Below, piece after piece: positions 46,700-56,843 of a stretch of DNA of 64,000 nucleotides. The translations under genes were made by a program, and so were the position numbers. Numbering within the stretch: the stretch's first letter is position 1; the number at the start of each line of letters is the position of its first letter. The stretch is from Microvirga arvi (GTDB lineage: Bacteria > Pseudomonadota > Alphaproteobacteria > Rhizobiales > Beijerinckiaceae). Location of the stretch: contig NZ_JAFEMD010000001.1 of NCBI RefSeq assembly GCF_016892765.1, positions 1 through 64,000 of the forward strand, written 5' to 3'. Under the pieces are notes generated by a model. That model was not told where the DNA came from and ran no database searches. It was given only the letters and a program-made list of their open reading frames with translations.

Positions 46700-47002
46700 T
46701 CACCCCGGCTGCGGGCCCTCATAGGCTTCGATGATGATGATGTCGGCCACCGCATGGCCGTCGCGCTCGGCCTTCGCGGCCTGGTATTCCGGCGAATCCC
46801 AGCACGCCAAGGCGGCCTCGTAGGAGGGGAATTCGATCACCACGTTGCGCGACCGAGCCTCGCCCTCGGCGACCCGGTAAGTGCCGCCGCGCACCAGGAA
46901 GCGGGCGCCGTACTTGGCGAAAGGCACGGCATTGGCCTTCACGTAGTTCTGGTAGGCGTCGGGATTCGAGACATCGACGCGGCCGATCCAGTAGCCTTTC
47001 AT
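46700..47002 (-). CDS. DUF1330 protein, paralogue 2
   Basis: 100 residues. KGYWIGRVDVSNPDAYQNYV at the start and the central ARFLVRGGTYRVAEGEARSR are the DUF1330 ferredoxin-like fold. It follows a paralogue (47006-47293) by only 3 bp. About half the residues are identical between the two, so this is a tandem duplication. Function is unknown; related folds are dimeric monooxygenase-like proteins. Confidence 0.88.
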   Translation of the reverse strand: MKGYWIGRVDVSNPDAYQNYVKANAVPFAKYGARFLVRGGTYRVAEGEARSRNVVIEFPSYEAALACWDSPEYQAAKAERDGHAVADIIIIEAYEGPQPG

Positions 47003-47005
47003 CGC

Positions 47006-47293
47006 TTACGCTCCTTCCACCAGAACGAACTCGGCGATGCAGGCGCCCTCGCGCTTGGCCTTGGCCGCCTGATATTCCGGCGAATGATAATAGGTCCTGG
47101 CCTGCTCCACCGAGTCGAATTCGATCACCACGTTGCGGGCGCGCGCCTCGCCCTCGAGCGCCTCGTAGGCGCCGCCGCGCACCAAGGGGCGGCCGCCATA
47201 CTGGCGGATCGCCTCCGTCGCGCCCTTGGCGTACTCGGCGTAAGCCTCGGGATTCGTGACGGTGACGCGGGCAATGACATAGCCTTTGGGCAT
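47006..47293 (-). CDS. DUF1330 protein, paralogue 1
   Basis: 95 residues from the ATG at 47293 (GGAGCGCC upstream); the longer frame has no ribosome site. PKGYVIARVTVTNPEAYAEY and RNVVIEFDSVEQARTYYHSP match DUF1330. It lies downstream of pyrF in the same direction. Its duplicate neighbour shares YHSPEYQAAKA-type text (SPEYQAAKAERDG there). Confidence 0.88.
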   Translation of the reverse strand: MPKGYVIARVTVTNPEAYAEYAKGATEAIRQYGGRPLVRGGAYEALEGEARARNVVIEFDSVEQARTYYHSPEYQAAKAKREGACIAEFVLVEGA

Positions 47294-47362
47294 CAGGCGC
47301 TCCTCTTCGTTATGGGATGTGGCAGCGGAAGGCGGCAAGGTCCGAGCGTCAGGATCTGGTCG

Positions 47363-48103
47363 TCAAGCCGCCGATTGGGCGATTTCGCGCACGATCGCTT
47401 CCGCCGCGGCGCGCGGATCGGCTGCCTTCACGATGGGGCGGGCGACCACGAGGTGGTTGGCGCCGAGGCGGATGCCCTCCGTCGGCGTGACGATGCGCTT
47501 CTGGTCGCCCGCGTCCGTTCCGGCCGGGCGGATGCCGGGGGTGACGATGAGGCAATCGGGACCGACGATGGATCGCACGCGCTCGGCCTCCGTCGCGGCG
47601 CAGACGATGCCGTCGACGCCGAGATCGCGGGCCTGCCCCGCGCGGCGGGCGACAAGCTCCGCAGCCGATATGGACGCGTAGCCCGCCTCGACGAGGTCGT
47701 TGTCGTCGTAAGACGTGAGCACGGTCACGGCGAGGATCTTCAGGTCCGTGCCCGCCTTGCCGGCCATCGCCGCGCGCATGGTCTGCGGGTAGGCGTGGAC
47801 CGTGAGGAACGTGGCGCCGAGCTTTGCCACCGAGCGCACGCCTTCCTCCACCGTGTTGCCGATGTCGTGGAGCTTGAGATCGAGAAAGACCTTCTTGCAC
47901 TGTCCGATCAGCTCGCGGGCGAAGTCGAAGCCGCCGGCATAGGCCAGCTGATAGCCGATCTTGTAGAAGGTGCCGGCCTCGCCGATGCGCCCGACGAGGG
48001 CGCGCGCCTCCTCGACGCTGGCGACGTCGAGTCCGATGATGAGCTTGTCGCGGATGTCTCCTGCGGGGATGGGGTTCGTCGGAAGAGACATCGCGGCGCT
48101 CAT
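47363..48103 (-). CDS. pyrF: orotidine-5'-phosphate decarboxylase
   Basis: 246 residues from the ATG at 48103, which overlaps the upstream methyltransferase stop (ATGA). The catalytic Lys-Asp array [14 protein letters not shown] is intact, as are GLDVAS at the start and VTPGIRP for phosphate binding. It makes UMP in pyrimidine synthesis. An internal ATG at 48091 is a less likely start. Confidence 0.96.
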   Translation of the reverse strand: MSAAMSLPTNPIPAGDIRDKLIIGLDVASVEEARALVGRIGEAGTFYKIGYQLAYAGGFDFARELIGQCKKVFLDLKLHDIGNTVEEGVRSVAKLGATFLTVHAYPQTMRAAMAGKAGTDLKILAVTVLTSYDDNDLVEAGYASISAAELVARRAGQARDLGVDGIVCAATEAERVRSIVGPDCLIVTPGIRPAGTDAGDQKRIVTPTEGIRLGANHLVVARPIVKAADPRAAAEAIVREIAQSAA

Positions 48104-48723
48104 GGATGATGGACCCTGTTGTAGACCCACACGCGGGCCGGGGGCAGGTTGCGCCAGATCCGGTTGGAGGCTCTGGCCCTGTAGGCTTGCGAGCGCGCCG
48201 GGATCGGCGGCACCACCGCATAGGTGAACTGGATGAAGGGCCCGTTGGGGTGCATCAGCTCCTGCGCGACCTCGAGAAGCTCCAGGCGCTGGTCCATGGG
48301 CTTGGTGAAGAGCGGCAGGCTCGACACGGTGGCCGCTGCCGGCTCCTCGAGGATACCGGAGAGCGTCTCCTTGAGATCGTAGGCATCGCCCTGGATGATC
48401 GTCGCCTTGGGGAAGCGGCGCTTCAGCAGCTGGCAGAATTCGGGGTTGTATTCGATGAGGACCAGCCGGTCCTGCGCCACGCCGCGCCGGATCAGGGCAT
48501 CGGTCACCGGGCCGGTGCCGGGGCCGAGCTCGACGACAGGCCCGGGAATGCGCGGATCCACATAGGCCGCCATGGTTCTGGCCAGGATCTTGCCGGACGG
48601 GGTGACCGCCCCCATGACGAGCGGTCGTTCGAGCCAGGAGCGCAGGAAGCGCGCCTCGTCCTGGAAACGATCTTTCTTGAGAGGGAACTTCCGGGCCGTT
48701 GGCCGTTGAAACGACTGAAGCAC
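48100..48723 (-). CDS. phospholipid N-methyltransferase-like (PmtA-type) SAM enzyme
   Basis: 207 residues from a GTG at 48723 (GAGGGG ten bases upstream); an upstream TTG at 48741 is the alternative. The SAM-binding motif [16 protein letters not shown] is typical, and [20 protein letters not shown] matches the N-terminus of PmtA proteins that methylate phosphatidylethanolamine to phosphatidylcholine, although rRNA-dimethylase relatives are similar. The end overlaps pyrF. It is probably soluble and membrane-associating. Confidence 0.82.
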   Translation of the reverse strand: MLQSFQRPTARKFPLKKDRFQDEARFLRSWLERPLVMGAVTPSGKILARTMAAYVDPRIPGPVVELGPGTGPVTDALIRRGVAQDRLVLIEYNPEFCQLLKRRFPKATIIQGDAYDLKETLSGILEEPAAATVSSLPLFTKPMDQRLELLEVAQELMHPNGPFIQFTYAVVPPIPARSQAYRARASNRIWRNLPPARVWVYNRVHHP

Positions 48724-48790
48724 TGGCAGAGAACCCCTCAACTGGCGGATCGCCGTGTTTGTTTAGAACCCAATGAAAACGACCGTCAAG

Positions 48791-49939
48791 TTAAGTTGAT
48801 CCGCCCAACCCATCCAGAAACTCGCGGAATCGCGAGAAAAAGCCCGAGCTCTCCGGGTGATTTTCCTTGGAGCACTCCTGGTCGAACTCCATCAGGAGCT
48901 CGCGCTGGCGCTTGGTGAGCTTCTGCGGAGTTTCCACAACAACCTGAATGTAGAGGTCGCCCACATCGCGCGAGCGCAGCACCGGCATGCCCTTGCCGCG
49001 CAGGCGGAACTGCTTGCCGGTCTGGGTGCCCTCGGGCACCTTCACGAGCGTCTCGGAGCCCCCGAGCGTCGGCACGCTGAACTCGCCCCCCAGCGCCGCC
49101 GTCACCATGGAGATCGGCACGCGGCAGAACAGGTCCGCGCCGTCGCGCTGGAAGAACGGGTGCGGTTTCAGGGACAGGAAGATGTAGAGATCGCCCGCAG
49201 GCCCGCCGCGCAGGCCCGCCTCGCCCTCGCCGGCAAGGCGGATGCGCGTGCCGTCCTCGACACCGGCCGGAATGTTCACGGAGAGAGTGCGCTCGCGGGT
49301 AACCCGGCCGGCGCCGCCGCAGGAGGCACAAGGATCGTCGATGACCTCGCCGCGCCCATGGCAGTTCGGGCAGGTGCGCTCGATGGAGAAGAAGCCTTGC
49401 GTCGCCCGCACCCGGCCGGCGCCGCCGCAGGTGGGGCAGGCCTTGGGCTTGGAGCCCGGCTTCGCGCCGCTCCCCGAGCAGGCCTCGCAGGTCACGGAGG
49501 TCGGGATCTTCAGCTCGGCATTCTTGCCGTGGAAAGCCTCGTCGAGGGTGATCTCGAGGTTGTAGCGCATGTCGGCGCCGCGCTCGCGTCCGCCTGTGCC
49601 GCGCCCGCGTCCGCCGCCCCGTCCGGTGGCATCGCCGAAGAAGTTCTCGAAGATGTCCGACATGAAGTCGGAGAAATCGCCGTTGAAGCCGGCGCCGGCG
49701 CCACCGCCGCCATTGGCGAAGGCCGCATGGCCGTAACGGTCGTAGGCCGCGCGCTTCTGCCCGTCGGAGAGGGTTTGGTAGGCCTCGTTGATTTCCTTGA
49801 ACTTGACCTCGGCCTCGTGATCGCCGGGGTTGCGGTCCGGATGATACTGCATCGCGAGCTTGCGGAAGGCGGATTTCATCTCCGCTTCGCTGGCCGTCTT
49901 CACGACGCCGAGAACCTCGTAGTAATCGCGCTTGGACAT
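48791..49939 (-). CDS. dnaJ: chaperone DnaJ
   Basis: 382 residues. J domain with HPD (residues about 33-35), a Gly/Phe-rich linker, a zinc domain with four motifs ([32 protein letters not shown]) and the C-terminal substrate-binding domains are complete. It delivers substrates to DnaK and stimulates its ATPase. It lies 208 bp after dnaK on the same strand, across a hairpin terminator, so part of the message probably reads through. Confidence 0.98.
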   Translation of the reverse strand: MSKRDYYEVLGVVKTASEAEMKSAFRKLAMQYHPDRNPGDHEAEVKFKEINEAYQTLSDGQKRAAYDRYGHAAFANGGGGAGAGFNGDFSDFMSDIFENFFGDATGRGGGRGRGTGGRERGADMRYNLEITLDEAFHGKNAELKIPTSVTCEACSGSGAKPGSKPKACPTCGGAGRVRATQGFFSIERTCPNCHGRGEVIDDPCASCGGAGRVTRERTLSVNIPAGVEDGTRIRLAGEGEAGLRGGPAGDLYIFLSLKPHPFFQRDGADLFCRVPISMVTAALGGEFSVPTLGGSETLVKVPEGTQTGKQFRLRGKGMPVLRSRDVGDLYIQVVVETPQKLTKRQRELLMEFDQECSKENHPESSGFFSRFREFLDGLGGST

Positions 49940-50089
49940 GTCAGGCGCCCCTCGGAGCGGTCGGCCGCTCCGTCATGCTCGTTGGCCGCCATGCATGCGC
50001 TGCACAGGGAAAGGCTCCGAAAGCCCTTGCCGGAACATCGCGAAAAGCGGTCGGTTGATCGGTCATTTTTGATTCAAGCCCATTCATGA

Positions 50090-50124
50090 AAACGGCACCC
50101 GGACATGAAGCCGGGTGCCGATTT
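50090..50124 (-). terminator. terminator between dnaK and dnaJ
   Basis: CGGCACCCGG and CCGGGTGCCG, a perfect 10-bp stem with an 8-nt loop, followed on the minus strand by TTTTCAT. It is likely to attenuate rather than abolish dnaJ transcription, as dnaKJ are normally co-expressed. Confidence 0.8.
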
Positions 50125-50147
50125 TCCTCAATGTGCGCTCATGGCTT

Positions 50148-52067
<1,920 letters not shown>

Positions 52068-52188
52068 GGCGGGATCCCTCACTTTCAAGCAGACCGCCGG
52101 GCCCTAAAAGCAGCCCGGCCCATGGCTTAATGTTGATGACGAAAGGACAGGACCGTCTCACGCCGAGCCGAGCCCTGTTCTGGCGCTG

Positions 52189-52217
52189 ATATAAGAAGGG
52201 GTTTTGAGCGCTGCAAG
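52189..52217 (-). promoter_or_regulatory. sigma-32 (RpoH)-type promoter of dnaK
   Basis: On the minus strand CTTG, 18 bp, CTTATAT, matching the alphaproteobacterial heat-shock consensus (CTTG - about 17-18 bp - CYTATnT). It is 122 bp before the dnaK start. Confidence 0.75.
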
Positions 52218-52307
52218 ACGATCGTGACGGCTAGATTGGCTCAATTCATCGCAGCCGGGCCCTGTTGCATTCCTGCAATAAGGGCGGCGAGGCCGGATCT
52301 GCGGCCT

Positions 52308-52559
52308 TCAGGCGGGTTGGCTCTCGGGGACGATCTCGATGATCAGGGTGAGGGCCGCCCGCAGGACCACCTGCCCGGCCTCGTCCCTGACGCTGACGAT
52401 GAAGGTGTTCTGATCGTTGCTGGGAATGGCATCCCTTGCCAGATCGGGCAGCGCCCTCTGGGCCTCGGCTTTCGCCATGTCGAGGCTGTCCAGGTCGATC
52501 CCCTCGGGGTCGGGGACGAAGCGGCTCCCATCGTAGGTGTCGAAGAAATAGCGAGGCAT
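52308..52559 (-). CDS. DUF6894 small protein
   Basis: 83 residues. MPRYFFDTYDGSRFVPDPEG is the signature start of the DUF6894 family, followed by LDSLDMAKAEAQRALPDLAR and a C-terminal VRDEAGQVVLRAALTL strand. Such proteins are abundant in Rhizobiales and have no known function. Confidence 0.85.
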   Translation of the reverse strand: MPRYFFDTYDGSRFVPDPEGIDLDSLDMAKAEAQRALPDLARDAIPSNDQNTFIVSVRDEAGQVVLRAALTLIIEIVPESQPA

Positions 52560-52776
52560 CGGAAATTTCTACCGAATGAGGGCCGAAGATTCCGAGGATA
52601 GGGCAATTTGCCCGCCGTTCCATCAGAAAACGTGAGCCAAGCTTGAGAATTCAGTCATTGAGTAGGCGGGCGATTGTTTTCGGGTCATCCCGGCCGATCC
52701 AGCCTGCCATCTCCCGATGCACGGCCCGTCTGGCCTTGGAGACGCCTCTCACGCGCCGGTTCAGGCCTTGCCCCAT

Positions 52777-53034
52777 TCAGCCCGGCACGCCGGTCGACCA
52801 GCCCATGATCGGCAGGAGCTGGTCGCGCTTGAACCGTTCTGCGCGCTCTCGCTCCATGGCCTCGATCTGCCCGGCCGTCGGCTCGCAGTCGCCGTCGTTG
52901 TCCTTGAACGTCACCGGGACATCGTCCAGGGCGTCCGGTGCCGGCGTCTTGGAAGCGGGGTCGTGCCCGCCAAGGACGTTGAAGAGCGGCCAATGCGCGA
53001 TGTGGTGCCAGAGCCTCTGGATCGGTGCGCCCAT
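52777..53034 (-). CDS. small unknown protein behind a palindromic leader
   Basis: 85 residues with an aromatic N-terminus (IQRLWHHIAHWPLFNVLGG) and an acidic middle (DALDDVPVTFKDNDGDCEP), then a charged helix. No family is recognised. AGGAGG with 7-bp spacing precedes the ATG, and a perfect 36-bp palindrome starts nine bases upstream, covering part of that site. It lies 109 bp downstream of the Ada-like gene on the same strand. Confidence 0.6.
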   Translation of the reverse strand: MGAPIQRLWHHIAHWPLFNVLGGHDPASKTPAPDALDDVPVTFKDNDGDCEPTAGQIEAMERERAERFKRDQLLPIMGWSTGVPG

Positions 53035-53042
53035 GGCAGCCT

Positions 53043-53078
53043 CCTCTCCTCCGAGAGCATGCTCTCGGAGGAGAGGAT
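53043..53078 (-). promoter_or_regulatory. perfect 36-bp palindrome overlapping a ribosome-binding site
   Basis: The two 18-bp halves (TCCTCTCCTCCGAGAGCA and its complement) are perfectly inverted with no spacer. On the minus strand the 3' half contains GGAGGAGAGGA, merging into the AGGAGG of the gene at 53034, so the RNA hairpin would hide the ribosome site. As DNA it could equally be a dimeric operator. Confidence 0.65.
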
Positions 53079-53143
53079 AGCACAGGCAAGTCCAATCTCT
53101 AAGTTAGCGAGTTGATCGGTCTCGCCTGTGGCGAGCGAGATCT

Positions 53144-54052
53144 CTACGCTTCGCTTCCGTTCAAGCCCCGCCCGGCCTCCCACCCGAGGATGGCCTGCTT
53201 GCGGGTGAGCCCCCAATGATAGCCGGTGAGCGCGCCGGAGCGGCCGAGCACCCGGTGGCAGGGGACCACGAAGGAGATCGGGTTCTTGCCGACCGCCGCG
53301 CCGACCGCCCGGGCTGCGGCGGGCTTGCCGATATGACGGGCGATGTCGGAATAGGTGGTAGCCCGGTCTCTGGGGATGCGCAGCAGGGTCTGCCAGACCC
53401 GGACCTCGAAATCGGTTCCGATGAGGACCACCCGCAGGGGCTGCTCCGCCTGCCATTGCGACGGGTTGAAGATGCGCTTCGCCAGCGGAGCCGTGGCGGC
53501 CTCATCCTCCACGTATTGCGCCTTCGGCCAGCGCCGGGTCATGTCGGCGAGCGCCGCCTTCCGGTCGCCGTCGTCCACGAAGCCGAGGCCTGCGAGGCCT
53601 CTTTCGGTGGCGATCAGGATCGCCTCGCCGAAGGGGGAGGGGTGGAAGCCGAAGCGCATGGTCAGCCCCGAGCCGCCCGTCTTGTAGTCGCCCGGCGTCA
53701 TGGCCTCGTGGGTCACGAACAGGTCGTGCAGCCGGGCCGGTCCCGAGAGGCCGAGCTCGTAGGTGGCGTCGAGCACGCTGGCCGAATCCGCCAGCAGCGC
53801 CTTGGCGTTGTCGAGGGTGATCGCCTGCAGGAAAGCCTTGGGGCTCAATCCCGACCAGCGCCGGAAGAGATGGTGCACATGGGTGGTGGAGAGCCCCACA
53901 TGGTCGGCGATGGTCTCGAGCGAGGGCTGCTCGCGCCAGCGCTCGGAGATGAACGCGATGATCCGGCGCACCCGCTCGTAGTCGGAATGGGGCTCGTCCG
54001 GCACGGTGAAGGCTGCCGGTTCGATGGTGATGTCGCGCAAGGTATCGAGCAT
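53144..54052 (-). CDS. Ada-like AraC / methylated-DNA methyltransferase
   Basis: 302 residues. The N-terminal AraC-type helix-turn-helix pair (about residues 25-125; TIADHVGLSTTHVHHLFRRW) is followed by the O6-alkylguanine methyltransferase with the acceptor PCHRV (Cys about 265). The N-terminal zinc/phosphotriester domain of true Ada (with its four-cysteine site) is missing. It therefore probably repairs O6-methylguanine directly and acts as a regulator, but cannot be switched on by the classic N-terminal methylation. It is monocistronic and not next to alkB. Confidence 0.92.
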   Translation of the reverse strand: MLDTLRDITIEPAAFTVPDEPHSDYERVRRIIAFISERWREQPSLETIADHVGLSTTHVHHLFRRWSGLSPKAFLQAITLDNAKALLADSASVLDATYELGLSGPARLHDLFVTHEAMTPGDYKTGGSGLTMRFGFHPSPFGEAILIATERGLAGLGFVDDGDRKAALADMTRRWPKAQYVEDEAATAPLAKRIFNPSQWQAEQPLRVVLIGTDFEVRVWQTLLRIPRDRATTYSDIARHIGKPAAARAVGAAVGKNPISFVVPCHRVLGRSGALTGYHWGLTRKQAILGWEAGRGLNGSEA

Positions 54053-54140
54053 GGGAATGATCCTTATTGGCGACCATCCTAGCGATCCGGTGGGAGAGCG
54101 ACACCCGATTTCTGTGGCGCTTCCCCCGTCATCTCCATGC

Positions 54141-54176
54141 CTTCGCTACATGCTGGGCCTTCGCTACATGCTGGCG
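54141..54176. repeat. 18-bp direct tandem duplication
   Basis: CCTTCGCTACATGCTGGG is repeated directly, with one base changed at the end. The second unit holds the stop codon of the DUF982-like gene (minus strand), the first lies just beyond it. Confidence 0.8.
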
Positions 54177-54448
54177 AGAATGCCGGCTGCTTGTGCCAGA
54201 GACACGAACATCTTCCGAGCATGCTCGATCGTGGCGTGATCAGGATGCTCATGAGCGCATGCCAGGGCCGCAGCGGCAATAAGCCAGATGCCGGGGCTGC
54301 GGGCACGAAGCTCGGCGAGCTGCCTGATGCCGTACCATCGCATCACGGCCAGCGCCTTCGTGAGATCCTTGATCGGATACTGCCGCTTCCCCCCGTCTGC
54401 GGCTTCGATTGTGATGACGACGGGCGAACTAAAGGAATGTCGATTCAT
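54164..54448 (-). CDS. DUF982-like small protein
   Basis: 94 residues. SSPVVITIEAADGGKRQYPI at the start and a C-terminal IEHARKMFVSLAQAAGIL match the DUF982 pattern, though the central RWP motif reads MRWYGIRQ here. Function is unknown. A tandem 18-bp duplication touches its stop. The start ATG has only a weak ribosome site. Confidence 0.65.
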   Translation of the reverse strand: MNRHSFSSPVVITIEAADGGKRQYPIKDLTKALAVMRWYGIRQLAELRARSPGIWLIAAAALACAHEHPDHATIEHARKMFVSLAQAAGILASM

Positions 54449-54498
54449 AAACGAGTTCCAAGATGAAAGCTGGGGCAGAACGGCTCATTCGCCGGCCG

Positions 54499-54693
54499 CT
54501 ACTGAAGATCTGCCGACCAGAGAGCGAAAAGATTCGGCCGCCTCCAGAGGAGAAAGTGATCCTGCGTCGCCAGACCCAGGCTCCTGTCTTTCTCTCGGCG
54601 TGCGAGTTCTGCTTCAATGTCCTGAAGCTCACGCTCCAGCCGACGGATAAGGCGGCTGGACGAAGGCTTGGGTGCGTATTTCCTAGTTTTCAT
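54499..54693 (-). CDS. possible 64-aa protein with a coiled-coil
   Basis: Begins MKTRKYAPKPSSSRLIRRLE and forms a charged helix (RELQDIEAELARREKDR) ending in a Trp-rich tail. No family is known to me. It is co-directional with the DUF982-like gene 50 bp away. There is no strong Shine-Dalgarno, so coding status is uncertain. Confidence 0.35.
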   Translation of the reverse strand: MKTRKYAPKPSSSRLIRRLERELQDIEAELARREKDRSLGLATQDHFLLWRRPNLFALWSADLQ

Positions 54694-55039
54694 CGGAGCA
54701 CTCAGGATAGGCGTTTCCCGTCAGCATTCCGCGAATGCGTGACAGTTCATCGACTGCGATCTGGCCCCGGATAGTGTTTATTTATTTATAATATTGCAGA
54801 CTTATACTGGACTAGTGACGTATCGTCAGTCGGGAAGCCGACATATCATCAAGATTTCTTAACCTATGTTAGCTTGTTGTCGTGCAAGTCGTTCAGATTG
54901 TTCACGGCCTTCACCGCTTCGCTATGGTCCGCTATTGGGACGCCGATTCCCGCTACGCTTCCTTCCGGGAATGACACCCTCACTGTCATTCCGGGCTCCG
55001 AAGGCGAGTCGGGGTTCGCTGCAGGACAGAGCGCGGCTT

Positions 55040-55171
55040 TCCCCTCCCCCCTCTGCGGGGAGGGTGGCGAACGAAAGTGAGCCGGGAGAGGGGCTGTGCG
55101 TGACGTCTGACGGCCCCTCTCCCGACCCTCGCTGACGCGAGGGCCACCCTCTCCCGCACAGGGGAGAGGGC
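55040..55171. repeat. CGAGGGCCACCCTC-type palindromic repeat, copy 2
   Basis: CCCTCCCCCCTCTGCGGGGA, GTGGCGAACGAAAGTGAGCC and CCGACCCTCGCTGACGCGAG match 46557-46688. It is preceded at 54970-54994 by a short GAATGACA...TGTCATTC inverted pair. Confidence 0.75.
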
Positions 55172-55196
55172 AGGCGCACGTGTTCTCATTTTGTTC

Positions 55197-55225
55197 TTGA
55201 CAAGGTTCCTAAGCTCGGCTATATC
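55197..55225 (+). promoter_or_regulatory. near-consensus sigma-70 promoter of a noncoding region
   Basis: TTGACA (55197), 17 bp, TATATC (55220), the best housekeeping promoter match in the window. No open frame follows; the downstream DNA is predicted to form a long hairpin. The expected start site is near 55232. Confidence 0.65.
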
Positions 55226-55231
55226 GTTGTC

Positions 55232-55550
55232 TTAGATCTGGTCCTGTCGAGGGGCGCGCTCGCGAGGCGTCGCAGTGCGGGAGCAGACACGGTCTCGCAG
55301 GCTTGCCTCGCACGCAGTCTGGCGAGAGGCCCAGGCTGTGTGCCGGTGGTCGGAATCGGTTCAAGGCCCCCGTCGAGCAGACGGACCCCGCCTTAAACGG
55401 TCACCGGGCTGGCACCGCCTGTCCGCCTAAAGAAACCGTGCGCGAAGAGGCATCTCGGCTCTTCCATCTCACACCATCCATCATCGAGCCGGGCTGCCCG
55501 TCGCGCCACCCTCGATCACCCATCAGGCTCGCAGCGCAACGCTGCGGGCC
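55232..55550 (+). ncRNA. candidate structured noncoding RNA (rod-like, possibly 6S-like)
   Basis: After the promoter, complementary segments are ordered like a long rod: CGAGGGGCGCG (55248) with CGCGCC-CCCTCG (55502-55514); TGCCTC-GCACG (55304-55314) with CGTGC-GAGGCA (55437-55452); GGCG/CGCC; CAGGC/GCCTG; GTGCC/GGCAC; GGTG/CACC; and an apical CCGTC/GACGG (55370-55384). An unpaired bubble (CAGTCT opposite TAAAGAAAC) sits mid-rod. A 7-bp hairpin (CGCAGCG/CGCTGCG, 55530-55546) may mark the 3' end. GGCATCTCGGCTCTTCC recalls, from memory, the 3' end of 6S RNA. The length, about 300 nt, is long for 6S. The 55200-55569 stretch contains no plausible protein gene. Confidence 0.45.
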
Positions 55551-55569
55551 CCAAGGCGCTGGCTTCGTC

Positions 55570-56079
55570 TCAATAGCCCCGCTTCACGTCCGCCAGGGCG
55601 CGGCCCAGCGCCTCGGCCAGGGTCTCCCGCTCCGGCGGGGAGAGGTCGCGGGCGATGACCACGTGCTCGTTGCGGGAGGTGAGCGCCAGTTGCTGCATGC
55701 CGTATTCGTCGTCGACCTCCCGGTCGAGGCGGGTCCAGAGCGGGTTGAACTGCCAGTCCTTCACCTCGCCCTTCGGGCTGACTTTTCGGAACAGAAGCCG
55801 GATCGGGGTCAACTCGACGAGTTCGAAGGCATCGCCCTGCCGGTAGCTGACGCGGAATGCGATGTAGAGGCCGAGGAAGTCGAGCCCGAAGAAGCCGGCC
55901 ACGGGCCAGAAGCCCATGACGATGAAGGGCACGCTCGCCACCAGGGAGGTGATGCAGACCAGCACCATCACGACCTTGAACCCTTGGGGGCTCAGGGAGC
56001 GGTGCGGGCGGATGACGGCCGAGAACACCGGCTGTTCGAACCGGTCCATGCCGTCAAATGTCGCCTTGCTGCCTGCCAT
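55570..56079 (-). CDS. DUF2244 membrane protein
   Basis: 169 residues. Two membrane helices in the N-terminal half (VVMVLVCITSLVASVPFIVM and a second starting GFFGLDFLGLYIAF) are followed by a soluble beta-rich domain ending in LAEALGRALADVKRGY. This is the DUF2244 layout of alphaproteobacterial integral membrane proteins. It is divergent from nth with only 20 bp between starts. Function unknown. Confidence 0.88.
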   Translation of the reverse strand: MAGSKATFDGMDRFEQPVFSAVIRPHRSLSPQGFKVVMVLVCITSLVASVPFIVMGFWPVAGFFGLDFLGLYIAFRVSYRQGDAFELVELTPIRLLFRKVSPKGEVKDWQFNPLWTRLDREVDDEYGMQQLALTSRNEHVVIARDLSPPERETLAEALGRALADVKRGY

Positions 56080-56099
56080 AGCCCAGTTATAACGCAGAA

Positions 56100-56843
56100 A
56101 TGTCCGATCTGAAGCAGCCCTCCCGCCGCATTTCGAAGCCGAAACCCAAGCCTGCCATCCCGGCGAAAGCCGTGGGCAGGGCCGTGCGGGCCCGCATGCC
56201 GAAGCGGGTCGACCGGGCGACCATGGTCGAGATCTTCCGGCGCCTGCACGCGGCCAATCCCGAACCCAAAGGCGAGCTCGATTACACGAACCCCTACACG
56301 CTGCTGGTCGCCGTGACGCTCTCGGCCCAGGCGACCGACGTGGGCGTCAACAAGGCGACCCGCGCCCTGTTCGCCGTTGCCGACACGCCCGAGAGGATGC
56401 TCGACCTCGGGGAAGAGGGCCTGCGCCAGCACATCAGGACGCTCAACTTCTTCAACACCAAGGCGAAGAACGTCATCGCCATGGCCAGGCGCCTCGTGGA
56501 GGAGTTCGGCGGCGAGGTGCCCAATTCCGTCGCGATTCTGGAGACCCTGCCGGGGGTCGGCCGCAAGACCGCAAGCGTCGTGGTCAACATCGCCTTCGGC
56601 GATCCGAGGGTTGCAGTCGACACGCATATCTACCGCGTCACCAACCGCCTGCCGCTCGCGATCACCAAGACGCCGCTCGACACGCAAATCGCGCTCGAAC
56701 AGCTGATCCCGGACGAGTACCGGCTCCATGCCCATCACTGGCTCATCCTGCACGGCCGCTACATCTGCAAGGCGCGCAAGCCCGAATGCTGGCGCTGCCC
56801 GGTCAACGACCTGTGCCGCTATCCGGACAAGACGATTCCTTAA
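56100..56843 (+). CDS. nth: endonuclease III
   Basis: 247 residues, with an N-terminal basic extension of about 35 residues. The helix-hairpin-helix LPGVGRKTASVVV, catalytic Asp in VAVDTHIYRV and the lysine (LSAQATDVGVNK) are intact. The iron-sulfur cysteines follow the C-x6-C-x2-C-x5-C spacing (CKARKPEC, CWRC, CPVNDLC). It removes oxidised pyrimidines and cuts AP sites. Confidence 0.97.
   Translation: MSDLKQPSRRISKPKPKPAIPAKAVGRAVRARMPKRVDRATMVEIFRRLHAANPEPKGELDYTNPYTLLVAVTLSAQATDVGVNKATRALFAVADTPERMLDLGEEGLRQHIRTLNFFNTKAKNVIAMARRLVEEFGGEVPNSVAILETLPGVGRKTASVVVNIAFGDPRVAVDTHIYRVTNRLPLAITKTPLDTQIALEQLIPDEYRLHAHHWLILHGRYICKARKPECWRCPVNDLCRYPDKTIP

Noticed and set aside
55232..55550. tmRNA, RNase P RNA or SRP RNA at this locus
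   Set aside because: No tag reading frame or tRNA-like ends, no GAGGAAAGTCCGGGC-type P4 core and no GGAAGCAG-type SRP apical motif are present.
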